Shown in pieces: positions 1 through 10,920 of a stretch of 64,000 nt of DNA. The position numbers and the translations under genes are program-made. Numbering within the stretch: the first letter of the stretch is position 1; each line of letters begins with the position of its first letter. The stretch lies in assembly GCA_009363875.1 (NCBI GenBank), contig CM018688.1, forward strand, positions 53,917,001 through 53,981,000, given 5' to 3'. The DNA is from Mikania micrantha. Taxonomy: Eukaryota; Streptophyta; Magnoliopsida; Asterales; Asteraceae. The notes beneath the pieces were generated by a model, which had not been told where the DNA came from, made no database searches, and saw nothing but the letters and a program-made list of their open reading frames with translations.

Positions 1-30
1 AGGATAATGGGTGGAAGGTATGAACGGTTT

Positions 31-771
31 TTAGTCGGGTCGAAGTTGAGATGGGTAGGAAGTTTTCCTTTCTGGTTTGGATGAGTTTAATTTGGATTCA
101 AACTCCATAGCAAGGTTAACAGCCTTGTACACAGTGCGGGGCTTATGAATCCTCACATCGGCTTTCAGTTCGTCCTTGAGACCATTCAAGAACACACCCA
201 ACAAGCAGTGATCTGGCCAATTATTAACTCGAGAGGACCTTCGAGTAAATTCTTGGCGATACTCCATGATGGTGCCGGTTTGTTTCACGCTGCATAAGTA
301 CTCATCTGGATTCTGGAATTCCGGTGGGCCAAAATGTTTTTGCAAAGCAGCAGTCAGTTCCTCCCAGTATGTTATGTCCTGCTCGGTTGAAATCCATGAA
401 TAAAAATCAAGGGCATCTCCCTCCAAATGGATTGCTGCTACGTCTACTTTCTCCTCGTCTAATGTGTTGTAAAAACGGAAATACTTTTCGGCTTTCAGAA
501 TCCAACCTCGCGGGTCTCCTCCATTGAAACTGGGAAAATAGATCTTGTGAAAAGGTCGGCGGGCTGCGTTGGAGAAGCCAGACTCAGCCTCGTCGAACCG
601 TCCTCCTCCGAAAGGAGCTTTATCCTTTGCAGCAACTCGTCTTTTCAGGGCGGCCATGTCCGCTTGCAACGAATCCATGGCTTCCAACTTGGACGCGATC
701 GCTGCTAATTGCTCTGCCACGGGATCGGCGGGATTGCTACTACCCTCTGTGTTGTGTCGCGTCTGCACCAT
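31..771 (-). CDS. Ty3/gypsy gag fragment
   Basis: This is the capsid part of a gypsy-type retrotransposon polyprotein, which would package element RNA in cytoplasmic particles. From the likely start (MVQTRH...) there is an alanine-rich, possibly coiled segment. A retrotransposon gag domain follows, with KIYFPSFNGGDP, the W-x3-E-x-YF region, and FLNGLKDELKADV about 170-180 residues in. The frame is open upstream to 948, but the start at 771 lies just inside a PBS-like site and fits the family. A TAA at 31-33 ends it before any zinc knuckle. The frame appears to stay open past that stop to the window edge, so the stop is probably an internal nonsense mutation and the element continues off the left end. 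Confidence 0.8.
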   Translation of the reverse strand: MVQTRHNTEGSSNPADPVAEQLAAIASKLEAMDSLQADMAALKRRVAAKDKAPFGGGRFDEAESGFSNAARRPFHKIYFPSFNGGDPRGWILKAEKYFRFYNTLDEEKVDVAAIHLEGDALDFYSWISTEQDITYWEELTAALQKHFGPPEFQNPDEYLCSVKQTGTIMEYRQEFTRRSSRVNNWPDHCLLGVFLNGLKDELKADVRIHKPRTVYKAVNLAMEFESKLNSSKPERKTSYPSQLRPD

Positions 772-802
772 CTTCTCTTCCGGGTCTGATGACGTAAGAA
801 TT

Positions 803-819
803 TCCCGGCAATGGAACCA
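803..819 (-). other. Possible primer-binding site of the gag element
   Basis: On the minus strand TGGTTCCATTGCCGGGA lies 32 bases upstream of the gag start, where a PBS should be. It resembles, but does not equal, the complement of the tRNA-Asp 3' end used by some plant gypsy elements. The sequence just beyond it (from about 822 upward) would be the end of the 5' LTR. I could not find the other LTR border, and the ARID-like relic starts by about 1,160, so the LTR looks truncated. Confidence 0.4.
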
Positions 820-1159
820 ATTGATAGATTGTAAATAATCCAACAATTGATTTTGATAAACTGGAATTGATAGGCCCGATTCGAGAGGGGCAAGATCTCC
901 GATTACAAGAAAAACCAACAGAAAATATTTTCGACAAAACCCAAACAAAAGGAAAAACTACTTTTAATAACATAAACACTATTAATTAACTGCTCCTGCT
1001 GATCGTGTGAAAACTGCCCATGTTGCCCGCTATTCCCATCGAGTGCTGACCCAGCGGGTCCATCTTATCTACCAACAAATATTCCAGCTCCACCTCCGAA
1101 GTAGCATTTGCATCTACCCTTTTATTTCGCCTCTTGTAAACTTTGAATTGATCAGTCGT

Positions 1160-2471
1160 AACAGTATGTTTGAAAATCATGAAGGTTCAAGTAATTCAAA
1201 AAATGAGAGTAACTTGGAAAAGAATTACATGGTGATTGTGTTGTTGAAGTGGAGAATTAAACAACTCATGAGATAGAAAACGGCAAACTTGAAGCCTATC
1301 TTGAAGGGTATTTTGATTATGATTCCAATGAGACTCAAGAAGAAAATAGTAAAAATGATGGATTCGGATTGACAAGCCGAATACATCTACACAATCAGAT
1401 GTGTGGTAACTTTTTTAAATTCTAAAGATTATTTGAGGAAAGAATTTGCAAAGTTTGTCAAATGGAATGAAGAACATTTCAATCAAAAGAATAAGTAACC
1501 TGCCTAAACTTCCTAATGGTCGTGATATGGAACTTGTGGATCTCTATATGTATGTTGAAGATGCAGGTGATAATGAAAAAGCTTCCAAAAACAGCAAATG
1601 GCCTAAAATTGCCATTAAACTTGGTATTGATAAAATTTATGCAACAAATTGATGATTATCTATCAAGGCTACTTGGATTTAATATCTTAGAGGTATAAAG
1701 TAGCATGAGAAAGTGAAAATATAGATGGTGAACCGACCTACAAACTCAATTTTACGGATGCAAATGCTCATTTAAACATTAAAGAACCAATAGAAGTAAC
1801 AGTCAGTAGAATTTGTACAAGATGATGGTATCAACATTCAGTGTTGTAAAAATCGGGATTAACCGGCCTATTAATCGGGATTAATTGCTAGTCGGACCTG
1901 ATCCGATTACATTTTTCCTAGCCGGTTCAAAAACCGCTAGTCAGTGCTAGTTGGACCAAGTCAGGGCTAGTCGGGGTAGTCGGATTTATCGGTCCAAGGG
2001 CAAAAAATTGGTCAACATGCCGATAATTTTATGTCTAAGCCAAAAAATTCGGTCCAAGCCCAAAGAAATTGTGGTTTTTCTTCTTTCCGGTCTCATCGAA
2101 TCCCATAATCACGATCGATCGGTCAAAAAGCAGCTGCGCACAATCGGTCTCAATCGACACACAAGGGTGCTTATGTTAATGTTTGAATTTTTAAGTACTT
2201 TGTTTATTATCCTTAAGTTTATTAGAAAAATATTTGAATTTTGAAGTAGAATATTTATATTGATATGTGTATTTGTATGTATATATATAAAATTTTGAAA
2301 AATTCTATATAAAAATTCCAATCCGATTAATCCCCACCGACTAGCGATTTCTCTAACCATTTCAACATTGAAGATAAAGGTTTTGAAAAGGGTGATCTTT
2401 GCTTCGAAGATTTTGAAGATCTTGGAGATCTTATCTTCCTGGATGAAGACACCAATGCTACTGATGATTGA
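1160..2471 (+). pseudogene. ARID-like gene relic, split by a hAT-type insertion
   Basis: This is a decayed coding region read in shifting frames. An acidic segment (YLEGYFDYDSNETQEEN) lies near 1,290-1,350. The stretch at 1,490-1,690 (LPKLPNGRDMELVDLYMYV, then NSKWPKIAIKLGI and a short downstream helix) matches the shape of an ARID/BRIGHT DNA-binding domain: proline-led loop, conserved W, then a lysine/glycine helix end. Removing the element at 1,839-2,361 and one TSD copy rejoins an acidic tail that reads on to a TGA at 2,469-2,471. Frameshifts before and inside the domain show it is not functional. ARID proteins of this kind are common in daisy-family genomes; that assignment is from memory and tentative. 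Confidence 0.5.
1839..2361. mobile_element. Non-autonomous hAT-type element, 523 bp
   Basis: The element is flanked by perfect 8-bp direct repeats TCAACATT at 1,831-1,838 and 2,362-2,369, the TSD length of hAT transposons. The ends are imperfect inverted repeats: CAGTGTTGTAAAAATCG on the left and AATGGTTAGAGAAATCG on the right read outward-in. The subterminal regions carry repeated ATCGGGATTAA and TAGTCGG motifs in both orientations. There is no coding capacity. It interrupts the acidic tail of the ARID-like relic, whose reading frame continues across the empty site. Confidence 0.75.
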
Positions 2472-3007
2472 AGATTGTATGTTTGTATATCAAAACTTAG
2501 GATTAGAGGGGTGAATGTTAGCCATAAATTATTTCTATTTAGGTTTGCATCATTATTGTTATTATTAGTATTATGGGTCAGTGATAAATTAATAGGAGTA
2601 AATAGCGGGTAAAAAATTTGTGATTTTGTTTATGTCTTGGGCCGAATAAAAGTCCGAAATCAAATTAAAAAAGCCAAGGAACCCAGACTTGCTTTCTATA
2701 CCCACAAGTAGGGTTTCAATTGTAAAGCAAAAAAACGTCATTCTTGACGATTGCAAAAATGTCGTTTAACGGTTGCAACGGTTCGGAAATTCCTAAAGTT
2801 AATTAAGGCGAGTAAGTGTCATCAAACATTCTGTAATCGGTTCTTGTATTTACTTACAATATATATATTCAAGAATCAATTGTGTGTTTACATTTGATCC
2901 CAATTCTATTTTCTGTACTGTTGAAATTTATTGGAAGAGGAAGAAGAAAAGCAATCTGAATTTGAATTCAAGACCACCAGGCAAAAGGTTAATCATGAAT
3001 CAACATT
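2472..3007. other. Non-coding stretch, nothing recognised
   Basis: AT-rich sequence after the ARID-like relic. It may include old LTR-like material around 2,580-2,950, but I see no paired border, PBS or coding segment. Confidence 0.4.
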
Positions 3008-3104
3008 AAGGTTGTTCATTAACCGCTGAAACAAACCGAACCACCCAAACTAAAACAAGTAGGCCAGTTAGAGATGCAAACGATTCGACTTTTGGCAGGT
3101 ATTT

Positions 3105-3227
3105 GTGCCAATGAAAGAGTAGCCCACTTGGTTGAAGCGTTACCTCTTAGATGAGAGGTCATGAGTTTAAATCCAGGCAAGGAGTCAATTATTTATATCT
3201 TCATCATCTTAACTTTTTTTTATCCAA
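3105..3227 (+). mobile_element. tRNA-derived SINE-like sequence
   Basis: A box A-like TAGCCCACTTGG is followed 30-40 bases later by a box B-like GAGTTTAAATCC inside a tRNA-shaped segment (GAGGTCATGAGTTTAAATCC). The sequence ends in a T-rich tail at about 3,213-3,222. It lacks a normal acceptor stem and the box B is degenerate, so it is a SINE head and not a working tRNA. The surrounding block (about 3,008-3,424) begins TAAGGTTGTTCATTAACC and ends with GAACACCCA, like a worn hAT MITE, but no TSD was found for it. Confidence 0.4.
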
Positions 3228-3786
3228 AGTTACAAACTAATGACTTTGGTATAAACTAATGATTTTGAAAAACAGAAAACGGTCCAAACAGTCAAAACTA
3301 AACCCTTAAACACCCAAACCTGGAAAACCGCCGAGTTTAACCCACCCATGACCCACCCAAGCGGGTTTGGTTTGTAGTTTGACTCATAATTTTCATCAAA
3401 TATGCCGAACTGACCCGAACACCCACTATGTTTGGTCCCTTTGTAATTGCCATATTGGGGACGAAGGTAACTATCACACACCCTACATATAGCCAGCTAT
3501 GAGGGGATTTAGTTGTTGCAACATGTAAATACACACACAAGCATAACGAAGAGAAAGAAAAAAACTGCCCCAAATCAAATCTACCCTTCGGCAAAAGACT
3601 TCTTCTAAAGCTAATTATAACATGAAAAGGGCAAATAAAGCTGAATATTAAAAAAAGTTTGATGTTCTTGTATAGCCACTTTATTAGCGTGTGCAAAACC
3701 ACCAAATAATCTCGAAAATTACCGACAGAATTGGCATGATCATATTAAGCATAAAAAACCTAAAAACAAAATTAATTGATGTATAC

Positions 3787-4036
3787 CTCCAATCGAACTC
3801 TTGAAGACGCTGCAATTCGAATCCACCATGATTAACCTCATTTGAGTACCGTTAAGAATCTTCGAATCCCTATTGACATCAATTATAGCACTTTCTATGC
3901 CTACCTTTGCAGCTTTTCCGATGACGGAATCGAAAGAAAAAAGTGCTCCAACATTTACATAATCAGGTTGTTTTGAGTTCGCACAAGTGTACAGAATCAG
4001 TGATACTGAAAGTAATAATCTAACAGAGAACTCCAT
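3787..4036 (-). pseudogene. Glutamate receptor-like (GLR) gene, exon 1 fragment
   Basis: An ATG at 4,036 opens a signal peptide (MEFSVRLLLSVSLILYTCAN) followed by the start of the ligand-binding amino-terminal domain: VNVGALFSFDSVIGKAAKVG, then VNRDSKILNGT and DSNCS. This is the order seen in plant GLR channels, which are plasma-membrane cation channels gated by amino acids. A donor-like G|GTATAC follows at 3,786. No second exon with the rest of the domain or the channel pore occurs downstream on the minus strand to the window edge, so I read it as a truncated copy. An unusually long first intron leaving the window cannot be excluded. Confidence 0.7.
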
Positions 4037-4508
4037 TGTTGAAACGCCTCAGAATTAGCAGCAATGTTTGGGTGAATTCGACATGAAATTAGATGGGATT
4101 GGAGTGATAATGATCGGTATGAAATGAGGTAGGAATTTAGCAGAGGAATTTGATTCAGACATGATTAGATGAGAATCAAGTCGGTGGAGAGTCTATGGAT
4201 TAATTATTTTAGTTGGATTAAGACTTCAGTCATCATGGAATGACCTGTTGAATGGTTATGGCCCACATGAGTATTACAAAAAAAAAAAAAAAAAAAAAAA
4301 TTCCTTTAATTCTTTAATTAATTCACGACCCGGTTGTTTTGGTCGAATTTTAATCGAAACGTGTTTTTTAATTTTTTTATTTCAAAATCATTTAAATCAT
4401 AAACTTTTAGGATTGGAAAAGTTAAAAATCTTCAATTTCAAGAACGAATATTTTTAAACATGAAATCACTTTACAATAACTGATTTAACCAGTTAAAAGT
4501 TAAAACAC
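4037..4508. other. Region between the GLR fragment and the copia element
   Basis: This stretch is upstream of the GLR fragment. It contains a poly-A run of about 22 bases at 4,269-4,290 and otherwise AT-rich sequence with no coding signal. Its last five bases before the copia LTR, with 4,509-4,513, form the copia target duplication. Confidence 0.4.
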
Positions 4509-5095
4509 CCAAATGTTGAATCAATTATAATCACTATATTTAGTGGTGCACAAAAAAACCGGTTAACCGAACCGGACCGGTTTTTTGACCGGTTAGAAAC
4601 CGGTTTTTGAACCGGTTTTTCGTACCGGTTTGAACCAAATTGAAGAACCGGCGGTTATGAACCGGTTGTATGTTTTGTAGGGAAAACCGGTTATGAACCG
4701 GTTAAAGCAAAACCGGTTTTTTTGACCGGTTAGAAACCGGTTAACCGGTTTGTATTCAAAAAAATAGCCGTTTATAGCCGTTGTAGACAAAAACTAGCCG
4801 TTGACACCCGGTTAACCGGGTATTAACCGGTTAACCGGTTAACCGATCGACCAAAAAAAAAACTAGCCGTTTCTAGCCGTTTATAGCCGTTTTTTAAAAT
4901 TTTTTGGATCATTTTGCCCCTAAACATTAGTATAAATAGATGGGGATTGTTTTGGTTTGATCACACAACATCTTACAACATCTCTTGTTTTTAAACGCTC
5001 GAAAACGATCAAAAACGCTCAAAAAACGATCTCCTACTTCTTCTCGATTCAATCTCTTCTTCTATTACGTTCTTAATTCAATCTTTATTTCATCC

Positions 5096-7222
5096 ATGGC
5101 AAGCTCACGAAGTGCTCATAGTTCCGTTGGTGTTGGTGCATCCACTTCAACCGAACCAACCGTTGTTAGAATAAAAACTACAACGAGAAACAAAGAGCTA
5201 TTTCAACATTTCGACTTATGCGAAATGTCGAACGGTGTCGATAAGGCACGGGGCAAAGGTTGCGGTACTTTTCTTAAACCGGAATCTAATTCCACTCTAA
5301 GAAGCCATTTGACGAAGCATTGTGTTGTTGTCAAAAATAATCCCGCAAGCGATCAAGCACAAATGTCTCAAGAGTGCGGGGTTTGGAATTTCGATCCCGA
5401 CATGGTTCGTGAAATGATGGGGAACTTGGTGATTCAAGAAAGTTTGTCATTCAATCATTTTGACAACCCACGCTTGACGAAAATGATTCAAAAGGCGCTA
5501 CAACCACGTTATCATCAAGTAAGTCGAACTACTATTAGACGTGATTGTTTGAAACGTTGGCGTCAAGCCAAACAAGAATTAATTTTAGGTTTTCAAAACT
5601 TAAATACCGGTGTTAACCTAACAACGGACGTTTGGTCGGCGCCTCACGGTTTGCCCGAATCGTACCTTTGCGTTACCGCGCATTGGATTGATCCCGATTC
5701 TTGGCAAATGATGAAGCGTACGATTGCGTTCGAAATGTTTCCGTATCCTCACATGGGGGATAATTTGTTTTACATGTTAGATGGAATAATACAAACATTC
5801 CATTTACAAGATAAAATACTTTCTATAAGTTTTGATAACGCTTCAAATAATACCAATGCTGTTCAAAAATTAAAACTTAAATATAAACCGATATGTAACG
5901 GTGCTTTTTTTCATACAAGATGCGTTGCTCACATTATTAACTTGGTTGTGAGTGATGCTCTTGCGGTTGAGGGAATGAATACGTTAAAAGAAAAATTTAA
6001 ACAAATGTTAAAGGATGTTTTTATGAAAAGCCGTAGAAGATATTTGGAATATCAAAAATTATGTGAGGATACGAACTCCATCTTTTTAGGTCCGTCTTGG
6101 GACGTACCAACAAGATGGAATTCGACTTGGCGTATGTTTAACAGCGCCTTACGACAAAGGGAAACCTTGGAAGTATTTCATAACAATTTAGTGGAAGAAC
6201 GTAAGGCAAAAAGATTTAATCGCCGATGTTGGGACGCCATAGGAGAATTTACTAGTTTATTTGGAGTTTTTAAAAGTTCAACAACAATTTTATCGGGAGT
6301 TTATTATCCCACGTCTTGTTTGGTTCTTCAACAATTATTTATAATGACAAGAAAAATTAACGAATTTCCATCGACGGGTGAAAATAATGAAATATATACG
6401 GGAATGTTACTTCCAATGAAATTAAAACTAAAGAAATACTTTCAAGAAATGCCGCCCGTATTTACTTGTGCGACGGCATTAAACCCATGTTTCAATGGTG
6501 CCGGCGTTGAAACATTAGTTGATGAAATAGTCAGTGCTTTGGGTTTGGATTTGGAAGACCCAAACTTTGCAACAAACACTAAAAATAACTTTAACATATA
6601 TTTTCAAAATATGTTTGATCATTATTTACAAAAATATGGTGAAACATCTAACATATAACAAACAATGTATGCGGCTTCTAGTTCGAGTAAAAGCCAAGAT
6701 GTTAACTTTGATTTATTTAACACATTAAGACAAAATGTAACTAAACGAGCCCGAGGTACTAGCGCAAGTAGCGAACTAGGAAGGTACCTAGGGACAGATT
6801 GGATTTCCGGTCTTACACCGGAAGAATTTGAAAACTTTGATATTTTGGCCTGGTGGAAACAAAAGGAAACCTACTTTCCGATTCTATCTGCCATGGCCCG
6901 TGATTTACTAAGTGTCCAAGCTTCTACGGTAGCTTCGGAGTCTGCTTTTTCTCTTAGTGGCAGGGTTTTATCGATACGAAGGACGAGGCTTACTCCTGCA
7001 TCATTGGAGATGTGCATTTGCTTGAAAGACCATTTGGACGCAATGGAACGTGTACAAGACCACACACAACTTGAAGGCGAGCTTGAGATAGAAGTGACAA
7101 TACACGATGTTGAAGTTGAGGAAGGAATGACGTTCCCACTTTCCGACGAAGAACAGGCAATGGATGAATGGATGCGAAACAATAGTCCGGAACTACAATC
7201 CGAAGCACCAAGCGAAGACTAA
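5096..7222 (+). pseudogene. hAT transposase (BED finger and hAT C-terminal domain), one nonsense codon
   Basis: From the ATG at 5,096 (MASSRSAHSS) the frame runs about 708 codons to 7,222, broken only by TAA at 6,656-6,658. CAA to TAA is the likely change. Visible parts: a degenerate BED zinc finger (ARGKGCGTFLKPESN...HLTKHC) about 55-75 residues in; the catalytic core with TTDVWSAPHGLPESYLCVT and LSISFDNASNN; the HTRCVAHIINLVV segment; WDVPTRWNSTW; and the C-terminal dimerisation region with DILAWWKQKETYFPILSAMA and ASESAFSLSGRVLS. The first BED cysteine is Gly (GGC where TGC is expected). Transposase would act in the nucleus on the TIRs and the ACCGGTT arrays. An upstream open frame to 4,985 lacks an ATG. 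Confidence 0.88.
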
Positions 7223-7379
7223 TTTGTATTTTCGATTTTGTATTTAATTTTGTAACTTTAAATCTTGTGTAATTAATTTATTTTAATGAAATATGCTATT
7301 TGAAATCCTTACTAAGTTACTAATATTTGAAATCCTTACTAAGACTAATAAAGTTCATTTTAATATTATTTAATCAAAA

Positions 7380-8060
7380 CCCTAAACATTAATTACTAAA
7401 CCCTAATAAAACCTTAAACAAATCAAACTAATATTAATCTAATAACTAATAAACCTTAAAATAATCAACTCATAATTACTAAACCCTAATAAAACCTTAA
7501 ACTAATCAAACTAATATTAATCTAATAACTAATAAAACCTTAAAATAATCAACTCATAATTACTAAAACCTAATAAAACCTTAAACTAATCAAACTAATA
7601 TTAATCTAATAACTAATAAAACCTTAAAATAATCAACTAATGATTACTAAACCCTAATAAAACCTTAACAAATCAAACTAATATTAATCTAATAACTAAT
7701 AAACCTTAAAATAATCAACTCATAATTACTAAACCCTAATAAAACCTTAAAATAATCAACTCATAGTTTGATTAGTTTAAGTTTTATTAGGGTTTAGTAA
7801 TTATTAGTTTAAGGTTTTAAGGTTTATTAGTTATTAGTTTAATATTAGTTTGATTAGTTTTAGGTTTTATTAGGGTTTAGTAATTATTAGTTTAAGGTTT
7901 TAAGGTTTATTAGTTATTAGTTTAATATTAGTTTGATTAGTTTAAGGTTTTATTAGGGTTTAGTAATTATTAGTTTAAGGTTTTAAGGTTTATTAATTAT
8001 TAGTTATTAGTTTAATATTAGTTTGATTAGTTTAAGATTCATTATGGTTTAGTAATTATT
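7380..8060. repeat. Inverted pair of 82-84-bp tandem arrays inside the hAT element
   Basis: About four and a half units of an 82-84-bp repeat (keyed on ATAATCAACT at 7,461, 7,545, 7,629, 7,711 and 7,752) run to about 7,765. About three units of the same sequence then run in reverse orientation (keyed on TAGGGTTTAG at 7,788, 7,871 and 7,954). Each unit contains ACTAAACCCTAAT. The two arms could fold into a hairpin several hundred bases long. There is no coding content. Confidence 0.85.
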
Positions 8061-9005
8061 ATTTATTACTTTATTAGTTTTAGATTTGATTTTGTTAAGT
8101 TTTTTATTATGATTTTTTTTTATTATGATTTTATTAATTTAACTTTAAGGTTGAAAACGTATAAAAAAATAAAACGGTTCAATACGGTTATGGTTCAACA
8201 CTCTAAGTCTAACGGACGGATCAAACGGATTAACGAAAAAAAAAAGCATTAAAAACCGGTTTTTGAACCGGTTTGGCCGGTTAACCGGTCCGGTTTCTAA
8301 CCGGTTCGGTTCCATAGGTTAGAGATTTTAGGCTAAAATAACCGGTTATTAACCGAACCGGTTTTTAGGAAAAACAGGTAAACCCTTTGTACCGGTTAAC
8401 CGGTTCGGGTAATACAAAAACCGGTTTGGACCGGTTAACCAATTTGTGCACCTCTAACTATATTGATTATAAAACAGATATATAAAATTACTAACCATAT
8501 TGGTTGAACTTCAGAAATTCACAATCGATATTGCAACTTGGATAATCTTTAAGAATAGTAAATCACTATCAGATCAAACTATTTGATGGTACGAATCAAA
8601 TGCTTGAACGGATTAGACTTAGAGAATTCTTGAAATTGAATCAGAGAATTTTGTGTATGTTGAGATAGAAACCGTACGGTTCATATGTTTTCTGTTGTGA
8701 ATTGTGATCGAGAGTGCACATACAAGACAAACAAAGTTGCCTTTTATTTCACTGGCAAATGGATTCCAAGAAACCATTTTTATTTTTTGATATCTCATGT
8801 TCTCCATTTATTTATTTATTTATTAATAATCATATTAATAAATTATAAAACCCAATTATATTAATATAACAAACATATATGATATTAATGTCAAACAAGT
8901 CCGCACTCCCGCGTCACCTAACTCAACTAATCACTAATATTATGATATCGATCACCAAGTTAACCCAATAACACTAAAATAGTTGATAACACTAAAATTA
9001 CCAAC

Positions 9006-9020
9006 ATTCCTCCCCCATTT
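9006..9020 (-). other. Copia polypurine tract
   Basis: Read on the minus strand, AAATGGGGGAGGAA abuts the 3' LTR start TGTTGG. This is the expected plus-strand primer position and fixes the copia orientation as minus. Confidence 0.75.
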
Positions 9021-10459
9021 TAGTGATATCCATTGTAACATCACTGTATTTCGGGTTGTCCGTACATGTTTAATTGTACTGTTACGACCTGATATGATAA
9101 TTATTTATGATGATGCATTATTTGATGTTATTATTAATATTGGTATACATATTGAGAACATATTATTGTATGCATAAACCATGGGAAGTTTAGTTGAAAT
9201 ACAACTAAACAGAACCAGAGAGTTTATCGCAGTTGAATTCACAGACTTATGGATTGTGGTTTGGAATGGAAAGGAATTAGGAATTTGTTATTGTTTGGTT
9301 GCTAAAATAGTCAAGGACACATGGTCATGGTTTATCGAAATAGCGGTGGGACTGTGGCTGGGGAGGTTGCGACCTACCCCTACATATGCCCTATACATAT
9401 GTATATTTCGGTCTATCACGGATGTGTCAGTGATATGGTTTAGTGGGTTTTGGATTGGGATTTATAATATTAAAGTTAATAAATTAATGAAAGCTTTATT
9501 GGAAATAATTACGCGATGGTGAGGTTACAATTATAAATTAAACGCAAATGTTATTTCAGAAATATGAACTTAATAATGTATTCGCGTGGGTGACGATTCA
9601 CACGAATATAATTATTAGGAATAATATTCTGAAACGATATTCCATAAATCGTTAATCGAATCGAAATACGATACGAGCGTCGGATTCGAAAAGGTGACGA
9701 TCTTTACGAATACGTACGTAAGTAATGCGTTTCGACGAGATAACGGAATAATATGTAACGATATTAAATTAATAAATGAAAATTTAAAATGTTTATTAGG
9801 AATCACAACTCAAAATAAATCTAAACAAATCGTTTTATTAAATAAATGATTTAACAAAATTAAATGAAACCTTTTACTAATCAACTTTACGTGAAATCAT
9901 TTTATTAAAAATGAAACGTAATCATTTAAACATTTTATGTTTTAAATATAGTATATGATAAAAACCGAGCATTTAATGATTGTTATCGCGAAATAAACGA
10001 GACCGAACACGCGGGGAGAAAACGGGTTATAAGAAAGAAGACTCCTTCTTTCTTCTTCATTTTCCCATACTCTTTCTCTCTCTAACTCACCAAAAACGCC
10101 ACCATCTCTCCCTCTCTACATTCTCTCTAGCTTATCTCCTTCATCTCTTGTCGGAATCGCGAGATCTTGGCGCCTATACGACCGTGTGATCAAGAAGAAC
10201 ACAAAACCACGAAGAAACTCGCAATTTGGTCGACATTTAGAGGTAAATCTTGTGTTTTATTTTCGGTTCTCACTTTAAACATCAACCGAGTATCCTCTTG
10301 TGTTTTAAACAAATTTTTCACAATGTAAACTCCTAAAACGAACCTATGAGAACTTGAAGAAGCTATGGTTAAACCTGCAACAAACTAAGGAAGGATGATG
10401 ATGATGATGATGAACAGCCGCAGGCTGTTGGTTCGTGAAAGGGATGGTTGGCCGAACCT

Positions 10460-10920
10460 TGAGAGAGTCAAACCTCTCTCTCTCGACCGAACCTGCAAGA
10501 AGCAGCAAAACCTAGACAGCTGCGAACCCTGGAACGCGAACCTTATGCCACCACCGAACCTCCCTAGGCTGAAACCCATGTTGCTAACCTTGAGGATTGC
10601 TGAACTTTTACAGCCAAACCTTCATCAAAGCCGAACCCTAAAACCAGCAGCTGGCACCAAACCTACTAGGGGCGAACCTTGGCCGAACCCCGTTGAATCA
10701 GCCGAACCTAGGGAGTAGACGAACGCTAGCTGATGGGAGTGCGGTCTAGCCGAACCTTTAGCCTGTAACCCTTTCTTTTGGCCGAACCTATGAGGGGGAC
10801 GAACCTAACCATATCCGGACCTTGGGCAAACGAACCTGGAAGGCTGCGAACCCAGGACTAGGAACTCAAGGCCCCCGAACCCTAGAATTTCCATAACTAG
10901 GGCAGCGAACCTCGGATCAT
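10460..10920 (+). repeat. CGAACC array in LTR A
   Basis: CGAACC or GCCGAACC recurs every 15-40 bases more than fifteen times, with unrelated sequence between. It is denser than a random hexamer and not a simple tandem repeat. Comparable arrays occur in LTRs B, C and E. Confidence 0.8.

Larger units (their letters stand above)
4541..8456 (+). mobile_element. hAT transposon, 3,916 bp, near-complete
   Basis: The inverted terminal repeats are TAGTGGTGCACAAA and, from the right end, TAGAGGTGCACAAA. Perfect 8-bp duplications ACTATATT lie at 4,533-4,540 and 8,457-8,464. Both subterminal regions (4,555-4,860 and about 8,255-8,440) are packed with ACCGGTT/AACCGG motifs in both orientations, the usual binding sites for hAT transposases. 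It encodes a transposase with one internal stop and carries a long inverted tandem array. The same LTR sequence without the insertion survives at 35,281-35,348, which confirms both borders. Confidence 0.92.
4514..9005 (-). repeat. Copia 3' LTR, interrupted by a hAT transposon
   Basis: It starts TGTTGAATCA and ends TTACCAACA on the plus strand. Without the hAT element and one TSD copy it is 568 bp. The other LTR of this element (35,281-41,661, likewise interrupted) is about 572 bp and aligns along its length, for example over TTGAATCAATTATAATC and the AAACTATTTGATGGT region near 8,580 and 41,240. Visible substitutions between the copies are frequent, which points to an old insertion. Confidence 0.85.

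Noticed and set aside
3008..3424. hAT MITE enclosing the SINE
   Set aside because: The ends look MITE-like (TAAGGTTGTTCA and GAACACCCA) but I found no 8-bp duplication, so it is only mentioned under the SINE.
6871..7211. Antisense frames of 103 and 73 codons under the hAT transposase
   Set aside because: Ser-rich shadows of the transposase C-terminal coding sequence.
7380..8060. Interstitial telomere repeat
   Set aside because: CCCTAA cores occur once per 82-84-bp unit, not as tandem TTTAGGG; the array is a transposon-internal repeat.
10395..10718. 107-codon plus-strand frame, and a similar one at 38,338-38,682
   Set aside because: Stop-free only because of CGAACC repeats; the frames in LTRs A and E are not conserved in sequence or start.
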